The notes beneath the pieces are model-generated. The model searched no databases. It was not told the DNA's origin and was given only the letters and a program-made list of their open reading frames with translations. 64,000 nt of DNA, taken from positions 62,001 through 126,000 of the forward strand of contig JAWKPC010000011.1 of NCBI GenBank assembly GCA_041390865.1. The letters run 5' to 3'. Made by a program: the position numbers and the translations under genes. Source of the DNA: JAUIIK01 sp041390865. Its GTDB lineage: Bacteria; Chloroflexota; Chloroflexia; Thermomicrobiales; CFX8. Shown piece after piece: positions 18,630-27,843 of this stretch (within the stretch, counting starts at the first letter, position 1; each line of letters opens with the position of its first letter).

Positions 18630-19538
18630 CTACAGGATGGCTTTCAAGGCGTCGAGATCGAAATTGCCGCCGCTGATCACCGCGACGACTTTCGCTCCGG
18701 GTTCGAGGTCGAGCTTGCCCGAGAGCAGTGCGGCAACCGGCGCGGCTCCGGCTGGCTCGGCGTAGAGCTTGCAGTAGATCAGCAGGTCTTTGACCGCGCT
18801 GATGATCTCGTCGTCGGTCACGGTCACGATGTCGTGGAGTAGATCGCGGGTCAATGCGTAGGTCAGCGTTCCAGCGACCGGTGAGGCCAGGCCGTCGGCG
18901 ATCGTCTGCGGCGTCATTTCCAGTGGCCGGCCGGCGTCCCAGGAGCGGCGCATGACATCGGCGCCGGCAGGCTCGACGCCGATGACCTTAATGTCCGGTT
19001 TGCGCGTTTTGACCGCCGTGGCCAGGCCGGAGACCAGCCCGCCGCCGCCGATGCCGACGACGATCGCGTCGGCGTCGGGAACGTCCTCGACGATCTCCAG
19101 TCCCAGCGTCCCCTGTCCGGCAATGATCAGCGGGTCGTCGAACGGATGGACGAGGGTCATGCCGCGTTCGGCCCGCATCTGCTTCACCGCTTCGAATGCC
19201 TCGGAGATGCCGCCGTCGACGAGAACGACTTCGGCGCCGTAGCCGCGCGTTGCCGCGATCTTCGTCTCGCTGGCGCTGGCGGCCATGACGATGACCGAGC
19301 GCACCCCGACCGTCGATGCGGCCCAGGCGACGCCCTGGGCGTGGTTGCCGGCCGAGACGGCGATGACGCCGCGCTCGCGCTCTTCATCTGTCAGGCAGGA
19401 AATTTTGTTGAGCGCGCCGCGCACTTTGAACGAGCCAGTGCGCTGGAACTGCTCGGCTTTGAGCAGCAGCTCACAGCCTGCGCGCTGGCCGAATCTCGTG
19501 GCGCTGAAGATCGGCGTGCGTTTGACGTGGCCGCTCAC
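18630..19538 (-). CDS. threonine/serine dehydratase-like PLP enzyme
   Basis: This 302-residue protein carries the fold-type II PLP motif GSFKVRGA (about residues 36-43), whose lysine forms the Schiff base. AVSAGNHAQGVAWAA and the phosphate-cradling loop VGIGGGGLVSG follow. These features match threonine dehydratase/serine racemase enzymes, which deaminate L-threonine to 2-oxobutyrate or act on serine. There is no C-terminal ACT domain, so the protein matches the short catabolic type. The GTG start at 19538 seems to cut off the first conserved helix: the frame upstream reads VTITDIEQARDRV, as in the family, but contains no ATG, GTG or TTG. A CTG start near 19595 is possible. Confidence 0.9.
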   Translation of the reverse strand: MSGHVKRTPIFSATRFGQRAGCELLLKAEQFQRTGSFKVRGALNKISCLTDEERERGVIAVSAGNHAQGVAWAASTVGVRSVIVMAASASETKIAATRGYGAEVVLVDGGISEAFEAVKQMRAERGMTLVHPFDDPLIIAGQGTLGLEIVEDVPDADAIVVGIGGGGLVSGLATAVKTRKPDIKVIGVEPAGADVMRRSWDAGRPLEMTPQTIADGLASPVAGTLTYALTRDLLHDIVTVTDDEIISAVKDLLIYCKLYAEPAGAAPVAALLSGKLDLEPGAKVVAVISGGNFDLDALKAIL

Positions 19539-19721
19539 GCGGTCGCGCGCCTGTTCGATATCGGTGATCGTTACCGTCGTCGTTGTCAGATCCTGATTCC
19601 AGCACTCGACAGGACCGGCGCTCGCCGGTGTCGGCGAGTATACGGCACGGTTCGCTGGAAGCGCGGTTGTCGGACTGGCGGAGATCCCCGGTGAGAATCG
19701 CTGAGCGGGATAGTCAGCCGG

Positions 19722-21854
19722 CTAGATGGCGTTGCTGACCGGTGGGTTGCCCGGCCCGCCGGCCGCCGAGTCGGTGCCGGTCGAGTCGCTGACCAGTTGC
19801 TCGACATCCGAGAGAGGCATCGGCTGGTGGAGTAGGAACCCTTGCCCGGTCCGGCACTGGAGATTCAGTAGCGCGTTCATCTGCCCCGCCGTTTCGATGC
19901 CTTCGGCGATCGTCGAGAGGCGCAGCGTCTTGGCCATCACCGTGATGAGCCGGACGATCTCGAATCCTTCGGCGTCGGTGTCCAGCCGCTGGACGAAGGA
20001 TTGGTCGATTTTGAGCACGTCGACCGGCAGTTCCTGGAGGATGCTCAGCGAAGAATGGCCGGTGCCGAAATCATCGACGGCGACGATGACCCCGGAGCGT
20101 TTGAGTTCGTGCAACCGCTCGATCGCTTCGAGAGTGTCGACCATCACCGACGCTTCATTGATCTCCAGCGTGAGGCGCATCGGATCAAATCCGGTGCGCT
20201 CGACGATCTCGAGCACATGCCTGACGAATTCGTCCTGCCGGAGTTCGCTTGACGAGATGTTGACGTTGAGGCCGAGCTCGGGGCGGATCGACTGGAGGCG
20301 CTTGATGTCCTCGCAGGCTTGTTCGAGCAGCGCCTGTCCCAACCGGATGATCAGGCCGGTGCCTTCGGCGAGCGGGATGAACGTGGATGGCGTGATCCAG
20401 TTTCCGTCGTCGTCCTGCCAACGGGCAAGCGCTTCGACCGCGACGATTTCGGACGTCACCAGATTGACGATCGGCTGGTAGACGAGGTGGATGCGCCGTT
20501 CGGTCAGCGCTCTCCTGAGCTTGCGTTCGAGTTCGAGGCGCTCGACCAGACCGGTCATCATGCTCGGACGGAACACGGAGACGCTGGAGTTGCCGGCGTT
20601 CTTGGCGTCGTACATCGCGATGTCGGCGGCCTGGAGAAGATACTCCGGGTCGGTTTCGCCGGTCATACAGGTGGCGATGCCGACGCTGGCACTGATCCGA
20701 ACCTCGGTTTCTTTCAGGTGGATCGGCTCTTCGATCGCGAAGATGACCCGCTGGGCAATGTTACGGGCCTGGGCGACGTTCACCAGATCGTCGATCAGGA
20801 TCGTAAATTCGTCGCCGCCGAAGCGGGCGATGCGATCGTATTCACGTAGGGCGACGGTAAGCCGGCGAGCGATGATCCGCAGGACGTGATCGCCGGCGGA
20901 GTGGCCCATGCTGTCGTTGATGAACTTGAAGTTGTCCAGATCGAGAAAGAGAATGCCGACGCCGGTTTCGTGCCGGGAGCTCGCCGCCAGGGCCTGCTCC
21001 AGACCGTGCATCAGCTGCGCCCGGTTATCCAGGCCGGTCAGCGGGTCGCGAAGCGCCGCCCGTTGCAGGCGTAGCTCGGCCCGTTTCCGGTCGGAGATGT
21101 TCGACTGGAATCCGGCCATCCGGTAGGGCGTGCCGGATTCATTTTCGACGGCGAGGCCTCGCGCCAGCATCCAGTGATATTCACCATCCTGGCAGCGGAT
21201 TCGATATTCGCACTCGAAATGCGGGGATTGTCCGGTGACGTGATCCTGTATCCGGTCCCGAAGGCGGCCGAGATCGCCGGGATGCACCAGGTCGAACCAG
21301 GCGTCCGGATGACCGTCGATGTCCTCGTCGGCGTAGCCGAGCATTTCCTTCCATCTGGGGGAATATTCGACCGTGTTGTTGAGCAGATCCCAGTCCCAGA
21401 TGCCGTCTCTCGTCGCCTGAATTGCGAGCTCGTATCGCTCCCGATCTCGCCGCAAGGATCGGGTGGCCCGTGCGCGTTCGATCGCGTTCCGGATCGAACG
21501 ATCGAGCCTCGATCCGGAAACCTCATTGACGACCAGATAATCCTGCGCTCCGTCTCGGATCGCCGCATAGCCGAGGTACTCATGGTTCGTATCGACCAGC
21601 AGGATGATGGGAGCGGATGATACGGAGCGGATCGCCTGCAGGAAATCGATGTCCGGCTCGGTCTGCCGGGATGTGTCGATCAGGATGGCATCAATCGGCT
21701 GGCGCTCGAGGAACGCTGTTGCCGCGTCCGGAGACTCGACATGCTCGACCCGGTAGTTCCCGATGAGTTCTGTATGGCGATCATTCAGGACATTGCGAGC
21801 CTGTTCGAGACTACCGTTGACCCATAGGATCGAAAGTTGATTCGCTTCCAACAC
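19722..21854 (-). CDS. receiver-like/PAS/GGDEF/EAL cyclic-di-GMP signalling protein
   Basis: This 710-residue protein starts with a receiver-like domain (about 8-125). The phospho-acceptor position is kept in AILIDTS, but the conserved lysine is replaced in GAQDYLVVNEV, so it may be a pseudo-receiver. A PAS domain with PAC follows (about 140-265; WKEMLGYADEDI, then YHWMLARG). The GGDEF domain has an intact FGGDEF, so diguanylate cyclase activity is plausible. The C-terminal EAL domain has VEALARW, DDFGTGHSSL and KIDQSFV, as in active phosphodiesterases. ELTES is replaced by EINEA, which weakens the prediction. It would be cytoplasmic and bifunctional. It is transcribed alone. Confidence 0.93.
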   Translation of the reverse strand: MLEANQLSILWVNGSLEQARNVLNDRHTELIGNYRVEHVESPDAATAFLERQPIDAILIDTSRQTEPDIDFLQAIRSVSSAPIILLVDTNHEYLGYAAIRDGAQDYLVVNEVSGSRLDRSIRNAIERARATRSLRRDRERYELAIQATRDGIWDWDLLNNTVEYSPRWKEMLGYADEDIDGHPDAWFDLVHPGDLGRLRDRIQDHVTGQSPHFECEYRIRCQDGEYHWMLARGLAVENESGTPYRMAGFQSNISDRKRAELRLQRAALRDPLTGLDNRAQLMHGLEQALAASSRHETGVGILFLDLDNFKFINDSMGHSAGDHVLRIIARRLTVALREYDRIARFGGDEFTILIDDLVNVAQARNIAQRVIFAIEEPIHLKETEVRISASVGIATCMTGETDPEYLLQAADIAMYDAKNAGNSSVSVFRPSMMTGLVERLELERKLRRALTERRIHLVYQPIVNLVTSEIVAVEALARWQDDDGNWITPSTFIPLAEGTGLIIRLGQALLEQACEDIKRLQSIRPELGLNVNISSSELRQDEFVRHVLEIVERTGFDPMRLTLEINEASVMVDTLEAIERLHELKRSGVIVAVDDFGTGHSSLSILQELPVDVLKIDQSFVQRLDTDAEGFEIVRLITVMAKTLRLSTIAEGIETAGQMNALLNLQCRTGQGFLLHQPMPLSDVEQLVSDSTGTDSAAGGPGNPPVSNAI

Positions 21855-21987
21855 GTTCAGCCTTCTGACAATCGACCGACACCGGCAAACCGGGGATCAT
21901 CCATGAGGCGATCCTGAAACCGAGCATTCATCGTGTCCTCGGTCAATCCGCGTCATGGCCGTACAACGTCGAATGAGCAACGTGTGC

Positions 21988-22884
21988 CTAGCAGATGCCC
22001 ACGGCAAGAGCCCTACCCTCGACAAATATGAAATCTGGCTGGTCAAGCAAGAAGGCCGGGGATTCAGGATCGACAAGACGTTGTAATTCTACAACCTGGC
22101 GGTAGGCGAGATCTTGAATGCCGGGAGACTCGGTGCAGAGGTAGGGGACCGCGACCTCGAGAAAGCCCCGCTCGTCCTCGGTGAATGGCGGCTCGTAGAC
22201 CCGCGTGCGGAGCAGCCCGCGGATCTCTCTCAGCCCGGCTTTGACGAAGAAGCTGCGGAGCTTGTGTCCGACCAGCCAGTCGACGTAGTCATGGTGCTCG
22301 TCGCCGGAGGTGAAGCCGCGAGGCAGGCTGCTCTTGAGGGCCATGAGCAGCTCGTCGGGCATCGGGCCGAGCAGCATCGACGTCATTTCGACATCCTGAA
22401 CCGCGACGCGCCCACCCGGACGGACGACTCGCATCATCTCGCGGATCGTCTCGACCGGCGTCGGGACGTACTGCAGAGAGCCGGCGCACCAGACGATGTC
22501 GAACGAGTTGTCGTCGAAGGGCAGGGGGGCGGTCAGCTTGCCTTCGACGAGATCGACCTGCTCCCGGTATTGGGCATTGGCGATCCGCTCCCGGGCGCGG
22601 CCGAGGTTGCGCTGGTCGGATTCGAGGCCGGTGATCTTCCCCTCTGGGCCGACCATCTTGGCGATCCACTCGAAGTGCGTCCCGCTGCCGCAGCCGAGAT
22701 CCAGAACCCGGTCGCCGGGCAGGAGGTTCGCTTCGTTGAGGAGCGAATTGTAGAGAGCCGCCATCGCCCTGAAATGGCGGTGCATCCAGAAATCGCTGGC
22801 CAGATCGAGCCCGGAATCGCTCTGGAGGATTGCCCGTGGCGATCCTCCGTGCCCGTTGCCGCCCGCCTCACGTTCGCCCACCAT
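21988..22884 (-). CDS. class I SAM-dependent methyltransferase
   Basis: The protein has 298 residues from ATG 22884, which was preferred because GGAGG lies seven bases upstream; the open frame continues to 23073 without family similarity. The SAM-binding motif is RVLDLGCGSGTHFEW, with the second-strand acidic residue in GLESD and motif III-like DIVWCAGSLQYVPT. The helical cap and a C-terminal part of about 90 residues follow UbiE/Coq5-like methyltransferases acting on small molecules. The substrate is unknown, and the neighbours (GGDEF protein, Fic) give no clue. Confidence 0.88.
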   Translation of the reverse strand: MVGEREAGGNGHGGSPRAILQSDSGLDLASDFWMHRHFRAMAALYNSLLNEANLLPGDRVLDLGCGSGTHFEWIAKMVGPEGKITGLESDQRNLGRARERIANAQYREQVDLVEGKLTAPLPFDDNSFDIVWCAGSLQYVPTPVETIREMMRVVRPGGRVAVQDVEMTSMLLGPMPDELLMALKSSLPRGFTSGDEHHDYVDWLVGHKLRSFFVKAGLREIRGLLRTRVYEPPFTEDERGFLEVAVPYLCTESPGIQDLAYRQVVELQRLVDPESPAFLLDQPDFIFVEGRALAVGIC

Positions 22885-22997
22885 CGCTCTTCCTCCCGCT
22901 TCCGTCATTGACCGGTACCCCGGGGATGAGGATAGGCTGTCGAGTCGAGCGCGGCAAGCATCCACGCGCGCCTGGATTCGTTGGGGTTGCCCCGGGC

Positions 22998-23072
22998 TTG
23001 ACAAGACGTTCACTATTAGCGAACTTGCGAGTATTCTTTCATAGCCATGGAGATACGGGCTCACTATTATCA
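22998..23072 (+). promoter_or_regulatory. AT-rich regulatory region upstream of fic, with repeated TCACTATTA
   Basis: A TTGACA hexamer lies at 22998-23003. TCACTATTA occurs at 23010-23018 and again at 23061-23069; the first copy lies inside GTTC-N9-GAAC (23008-23024). The stretch 23000-23140 is clearly more AT-rich than its surroundings. No good -10 at proper spacing was found, so only an operator-like arrangement can be claimed. Confidence 0.3.
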
Positions 23073-23172
23073 TTCGCGTTCATTACTTGCTACATAAGCG
23101 GGTGCTTATTCAAGAGTACAGCCTGAACCTTTCATAGCATCGTGGGGATTCGGCGTGAGGAGAGGGGGACAA

Positions 23173-24369
23173 ATGAGCACGCGAGCAGGACGAATTGTCC
23201 GCCAGCCGACCGGGTATCAGGCATTTATCCCCGCATCATTGCCACCGGATTCGCCTCTCCAGTTCGACGCCGAACTGCTCAGTTTGCTATCGCGCGCAGA
23301 TCAAGCCGTCGCAAGGCTCGATGGCATCTCCTCGACCCTCCAAAACCCTGATCTGTTTGTGGCTATGTACGTGCGCCAGGAAGCAGTTCAGAGTTCACAG
23401 ATCGAAGGTACCCAGAGTTCGCTAGACGACATACTCGAGTTCGAGGCCGATCCAGAAAGTAGAGGACTTCCTTCGGACGTAACGGAGGTAGTCAACTATG
23501 TGCGTGCGATGAATTATGGATTGGAGCGGCTTGACTCTTTGCCGCTGTCACTGCGTCTCATCTGAGAGATTCATGCGGTGCTTCTGGAAGGCACCCGCGG
23601 TGCGGGCAAGCAACCGGGCGAATTTCGATTATCTCAAAACTGGGTTGGTCCAGCGGGGGCAACGCTCGAACAGGCTTCGTTCGTCCCTCCGCCGCCTCGA
23701 GAACTGACAAGGGTCCTCAGCGAATTCGAATTATATCTCCACGCTGAAGAGCCATATCCGATTCTTGTCCATACCGGATTGATGCATGCACAATTCAAGA
23801 CTATTCACCCGTTTCTTGATGGGAATGGCCGTGTCGGTCGATTGCTTATCGCGTTCCTACTCTGCCACCACGGTGTTCTAAGCCGGCCGCTCCTGTATCT
23901 CAGTTCGTATCCGAAACTGCATCGGTCCGAGTACTATGATCGCCTGACTTCAATCAGAACTCGAGGCGATTGGGAAGGATGGTTGCGGTACTACCTGCTG
24001 GGGGTTGCTGTGACTGCCGAGGAAGCCACACGTACTGCCCGTGCGATCAACGATATGAGAGATCTACATCGTGGTGCGCTTGGCGAACATAGAATGAGGT
24101 CGAATGCGTACCTTCTGCTCGATCACTTGTTCAGTACACCAGTAATGAACGCAAGAAGAGCCGAGCAACTTCTGGAAGTCAGTTACCCAACAGCCAACAG
24201 GCTTCTCGGACAGATAACCGAGCTTGGCATCTTGCAGGAGATTACGGGAAGAGATCGGGACCGGCTGTATCGTTATGACCAGTACCTCGATCTCTTCCGG
24301 AAAAGCACTCCCGATGCGGATATCGAGTATGACTTGACGGCCACGACGGATTCGGATGTTCCTCGCTAG
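23173..24369 (+). pseudogene. Fic-family AMP-transferase gene interrupted by an in-frame stop
   Basis: Reading through one TGA at 23563-23565 gives a full Fic protein of about 398 residues. The N-terminal half holds the inhibitory motif SSQIEG (class II, alpha-inh S/TxxxE-G/N). The second half has the catalytic HPFLDGNGRVGR and then a winged-helix-like C-terminus (NARRAEQLLEVSYPTANRLL), as in the long Fic/DOC proteins. Both halves are in the same frame. The residue at the stop is normally arginine in LRxIHxxL, so CGA to TGA is the simplest change. The start at 23173 has GGAGAGGGGG upstream. The base composition is lower in GC than its neighbours, which suggests transfer. The 3' end overlaps the convergent MFS gene by four bases. 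Confidence 0.85.
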
Positions 24370-25703
24370 GTGGAGATCCTGAGCCCGCTACTTGCAGCTA
24401 GCTCTGATCCTATTTCGATCGGCTGTTCCTCGGGCGGCGTCGGCTTGGTGGCGAAGGCGAAGAAGAGCGAGCCGAGACAGGCGAAGACGCCGAGGATGAA
24501 GAAGGCCAGCTGATAGTCTCCGGTGCGGTCGGCCAGAATCCCGGCTACGAGCGGCCCGGCGGTCATCCCGAACATCACGATCATCGACGAGAAACCCAGC
24601 ACCTGGGCGAACGAGGCTCTGCCGAAGCAGTCGGCCCGGTACGAATGCAGGACCGGGCCGCGAACGCCCCAGGCAATGCCGTGGACGACCGCGAAGAAGA
24701 GCACCATCAGGTAGTTGGTCGCGAACGCCAGGACGATGATCGCCGTACCGTGGCCGAGCATCGTCAGGGTCAGAATCACTCGCTTGTTGTAGCGGTCTCC
24801 GAGGAATCCCCCGCCGAGCTGGCCGGCTGTCTGGAGGAGGGTCATCAAGGCGACGACCAGCGCCGCCGTCTGGAGCGAGTAGCCGAGCTCCTCGTTCAGG
24901 TTGACGACCAGATGGACCATGATTGCCGATACCATCAGCACGGCCATGCCGTGGCCCAGAGAGATGAACCAGAAGGCGCGGGTTCGCAGCGCTTCCCTGG
25001 CCGTGAACTCCGGTTCCTCTTCTTCGTCCTCTTCCACTCCGGAGGTTGCCGCCCGGCGAGCTCGGCGCGTTGCCGGGTCGATGCCGTCGGGATATTCGCC
25101 GTAGTCCTCGGGACGGGTCCGGACCAGGCTCGTCAGCGGCAGGCCGAGCGACAGCACGAGGATGCCGGAGATGACCGCTGTCGTCCGCCAGCCGACCGTA
25201 TCGAGCGACCAGGCTACTAGCGGCACGACCAGACCGCCGAGACTCAGGCCGGTATAGGCGACGCCCATCGCCGTCGAACGCTTCCGGTCGAACCAGTTGA
25301 CCAGCGAGGTGATGACAGCCATGAACCCGCCGAGGCTCGCGCCGACCGCCATCAACAGGAAGACGAGATAGAAGGTCAGCAGGGAATTGATCTGGCTGAA
25401 GAGGAGGAAGCCGATGCCGAACATGACGATCCCGACCCGCATCACGTTGCGCGGCCCGTAGCGGGTCAGCATCCAGCCCTGGGCCGGGCCGAGGATGCCG
25501 CTCTCGACCCGCTGCATCGAGAAGGCGGCCGAGAGGGCCGTCTTGCTCCAGCCGAAGTCCGCCTGGAGGACCGAGACGTAGACGCCGAACGCCTGCATCA
25601 TCAAGCCGGTCAGGAGAACCTGAACCCCGATTCCGGCACTGACGATCCACCAGCCATAGAAGATGCTCCGCCGGCGTTCGCGAAGTTGTTCGACCTTGAG
25701 CAA
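24366..25703 (-). CDS. MFS transporter, monocarboxylate/oxalate-formate-like
   Basis: This 12-helix protein has RRRSIFYGWWIVSAG before the first helix and GPAQGWMLTRYGPRNVM between helices 2 and 3, the MFS loop motif with R-YGPR. A charged central loop (EEDEEEEPEF) separates two six-helix halves. The pattern fits the OFA/monocarboxylate porter branch. TTG 25703 is proposed as the start because AGGAGAAGGA lies eight bases upstream and the conserved protein begins just after it. The longer reading to 25772 adds 23 unconserved residues. The substrate is likely an organic anion, but this is not shown. Confidence 0.87.
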   Translation of the reverse strand: MLKVEQLRERRRSIFYGWWIVSAGIGVQVLLTGLMMQAFGVYVSVLQADFGWSKTALSAAFSMQRVESGILGPAQGWMLTRYGPRNVMRVGIVMFGIGFLLFSQINSLLTFYLVFLLMAVGASLGGFMAVITSLVNWFDRKRSTAMGVAYTGLSLGGLVVPLVAWSLDTVGWRTTAVISGILVLSLGLPLTSLVRTRPEDYGEYPDGIDPATRRARRAATSGVEEDEEEEPEFTAREALRTRAFWFISLGHGMAVLMVSAIMVHLVVNLNEELGYSLQTAALVVALMTLLQTAGQLGGGFLGDRYNKRVILTLTMLGHGTAIIVLAFATNYLMVLFFAVVHGIAWGVRGPVLHSYRADCFGRASFAQVLGFSSMIVMFGMTAGPLVAGILADRTGDYQLAFFILGVFACLGSLFFAFATKPTPPEEQPIEIGSELAASSGLRIST

Positions 25704-25919
25704 GGGGAGATTCCTTCTCCTGCCACCATGTTTAGATAGCCCGAGATCGTAGCATCCATACCCCGGCTCCACCGGATGGATGCTCGAACAAGAGCGAGAT
25801 TATGTAGCGATTAGACAGGGATGATGCAGGGCCGGATGACCGCCTCGCGGGAGAATATATCGACACGACGGCGCTGGCTCATGTTGGATTGAGGAACGCA
25901 AACTGTCGAAACACCCAAG

Positions 25920-26396
25920 ATGGAGGAACACATGCGCGAGCAACTGGTCGACGTCCTGGAGGGCAAGGGCGCCCATATGACCTTCGACGACGCCGTGGCC
26001 GATTTTCCGATCGATCAGATCAACGCGAAGCCGCCGGGCGTGCCCTACAGCTTCTGGCATCTGATCGAGCACATCCGTATCGCCCAGTGGGACATCCTCG
26101 AATTCACCCGCGATCCGGACCATGTGTCGCCCGAGCATCCCGAGGGCTACTGGCCGGACCGGGATGCCGAAACTGATGCCGAGGGCTGGCAGGAGACGAT
26201 CGACCGGTTCCATGCCGATCTCGCCGACGTCATCGAGATAACCAGAGATCTGACGCTCAACCTGGACGCCGAAATCCCCCATGCCGCTGGCTACACCTAT
26301 CTCCGGGAGATTCTCCTCGTTGCCGACCACAACTCCTATCACACCGGCGAGCTGGCGATTCTGCGGCAGGTGATGGAACTGTGGGGCGACCGGTAG
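25920..26396 (+). CDS. DinB-like four-helix metal-binding protein
   Basis: This 158-residue protein has the DinB/YfiT-like layout of four helices with a histidine triad: WHLIEHIRIAQWD supplies the first histidines, and ADHNSYHTGELAILR near the C-terminus supplies HxxxH. Members bind a divalent metal. Some are thiol transferases (bacillithiol or mycothiol dependent), while most have no known role. A second start four codons in (MREQL) is possible. The gene is alone, followed by repeat family 1. Confidence 0.87.
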   Translation: MEEHMREQLVDVLEGKGAHMTFDDAVADFPIDQINAKPPGVPYSFWHLIEHIRIAQWDILEFTRDPDHVSPEHPEGYWPDRDAETDAEGWQETIDRFHADLADVIEITRDLTLNLDAEIPHAAGYTYLREILLVADHNSYHTGELAILRQVMELWGDR

Positions 26397-26463
26397 CCAG
26401 GAGTATTCACGAACCACGGAAATGTGCGCCGCGACGTGCCGGTCGTGGTCAACACGTAAGACT

Positions 26464-26710
26464 GCCAGTGCCGTCGGCGGCTTGTGCTGTCCGCTCTGCC
26501 CATCCTCCCCGGAAACTCCAACAGCCCCACCAATGTCATCCTGAACGGAGGCTCTGCGGAGTGAAGGATCTAGCCAGGCCCTTGGAGCTAGGCGGGGGAG
26601 CAGCATGGCGTTTACAGCCGCTTGTTCGCCTCGTAAAGCATTGATCCCGATGTAGATTATTCATATCCACTCCGTGGGTGCCCAGCTGTCGCTCCGGTAA
26701 GGATTACGTG
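26464..26710. repeat. dispersed intergenic repeat family 1, second long copy
   Basis: This copy shares CATCCTCCCCGGAA, ATGTCATCCTGAACG, GTGAAGGATCTA, CCACTCCG-GGGTGCCCAGC and TGTCGCTCC with 18322-18568 in the same order and spacing. The right end (AAGGATTACGTGG) has decayed. It fills most of the 26397-26862 gap; the remainder shows no gene. Confidence 0.68.
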
Positions 26711-26862
26711 GATGAGGGTGGCAGGCGCGGGTGCAACACCAGACGACCCGATGGCGATCGGATGAGATCGCGCTGCCCGAAGTGGTAGATGCCCGACCTG
26801 GCTTCTCCCTTGAGAAGCAAGATCCAAGGCGAGGGATCGCGGGATCTGAAGCGAGGTGATCG

Positions 26863-27435
26863 GTGGATGAAACGGCGACGAAGCAGCTGGGCGTGCTCCG
26901 GGAGATCGATGAGATCCTGGCCGGGTTGCGCGTCCGGTACTGGCTGCGCGGTGGTTGGGCCGTGGACTTCCTGCTTGGTCGGGTTACCCGGTCCCACTCA
27001 GATCTCGATCTGGTCGTCTGGCAGCGTCACCGGGGCCGGATGCAGCGGGCGCTGGAAGATGCAGGCTTCAGCCTCGACCGCGAGCTGCTCGTCCAGAATG
27101 ATCTGGTGAAGGACGGCCAGGACATCACGTTCGTCTTCCTGGAACGAAGCGCGGATGGTTCGGTATCGGCTCATGGGATGCCGGACTGGAGATGGCGGTC
27201 GGATGCATTGCCTTTGCGCCGCCACTGCTTCGACGGGATTTGCGCTCGCGTCGTCGCGCCGCAACAGATGCTTCAGGATTTTCACGGCTACGAGGCGGCA
27301 ACCGGCCGTCCGTTGCGGCCAAAGGACGCCGGGACGATGGAAACACTCCGCGCCATCATCACCCTCGACGGCCAGGAGCCTGAATTGCCCCACGATCGAG
27401 AAACGACGACCGGCGTAGGCCAGCCCGCACGATAG
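26863..27435 (+). CDS. aminoglycoside adenylyltransferase-like nucleotidyltransferase
   Basis: This 190-residue protein begins at GTG with GAGGTGAT upstream. The segment WLRGGWAVDFLLGRVTRSHS followed by DLDLVVW is the nucleotidyltransferase motif GG(W/S)x(9)DxD of the ANT(2'')/LinB-like family. A second aspartate would be in VKDGQDITFVF. Family members transfer AMP to aminoglycosides or lincosamides, or have unknown targets; remote housekeeping homologues are common, so resistance should not be assumed. The last 20 residues look unstructured. Confidence 0.78.
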   Translation: MDETATKQLGVLREIDEILAGLRVRYWLRGGWAVDFLLGRVTRSHSDLDLVVWQRHRGRMQRALEDAGFSLDRELLVQNDLVKDGQDITFVFLERSADGSVSAHGMPDWRWRSDALPLRRHCFDGICARVVAPQQMLQDFHGYEAATGRPLRPKDAGTMETLRAIITLDGQEPELPHDRETTTGVGQPAR

Positions 27436-27843
27436 TCCGGGCAGTCGGGCCGCCGTATTCTGGATACATGATGGTTCCTGAAACGATCGCGCTCGGCGGG
27501 ATTGTGCAGGGGCCATCCGGATCGGCGCAGAGATCGAGACACACAACGACGTGATGCCGGACGAGCGGCAAGGATGCCGCGCGCATGACCATGGCGGTCA
27601 TCTGGCCAATGGCGGGCTACTTCTCTCCTTCAGGATCTCGTGCAGAAACAGGTGATCCCGGCATCCGGGGCCGCCTGTTTCTGCGTAAAGGATGCATGGC
27701 AGGCAACGAGCCTGGATCTCTATCCATAGGCTCGGTTCGTCACTGGTGTAGACTGCGGTTCCATACGATACTTACAGGTCTTTATGTTCTCCCGGCGCAG
27801 TGCTCATACCCTGAGAAATCGAACAATCGAGGAGCAGGCATCC
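27436..27843. other. intergenic region with a long hairpin
   Basis: No convincing gene lies here. A minus-strand frame (27359-27601) is open, but half of it is antisense to the nucleotidyltransferase and it shows no recognisable family. The notable element is an 11-bp perfect inverted repeat, GCAGAAACAGG (27642-27652) with CCTGTTTCTGC (27674-27684), enclosing a second CCCGG/CCGGG stem. No U-run follows. It could be a terminator, a leader structure for the binding-protein gene, or an old mobile-element end. Confidence 0.5.

Noticed and set aside
27359..27601. 80-codon minus-strand frame reading MTAMVMRAASLPLVRH
   Set aside because: Half overlaps the nucleotidyltransferase in antisense, and no family or ribosome binding site is visible.
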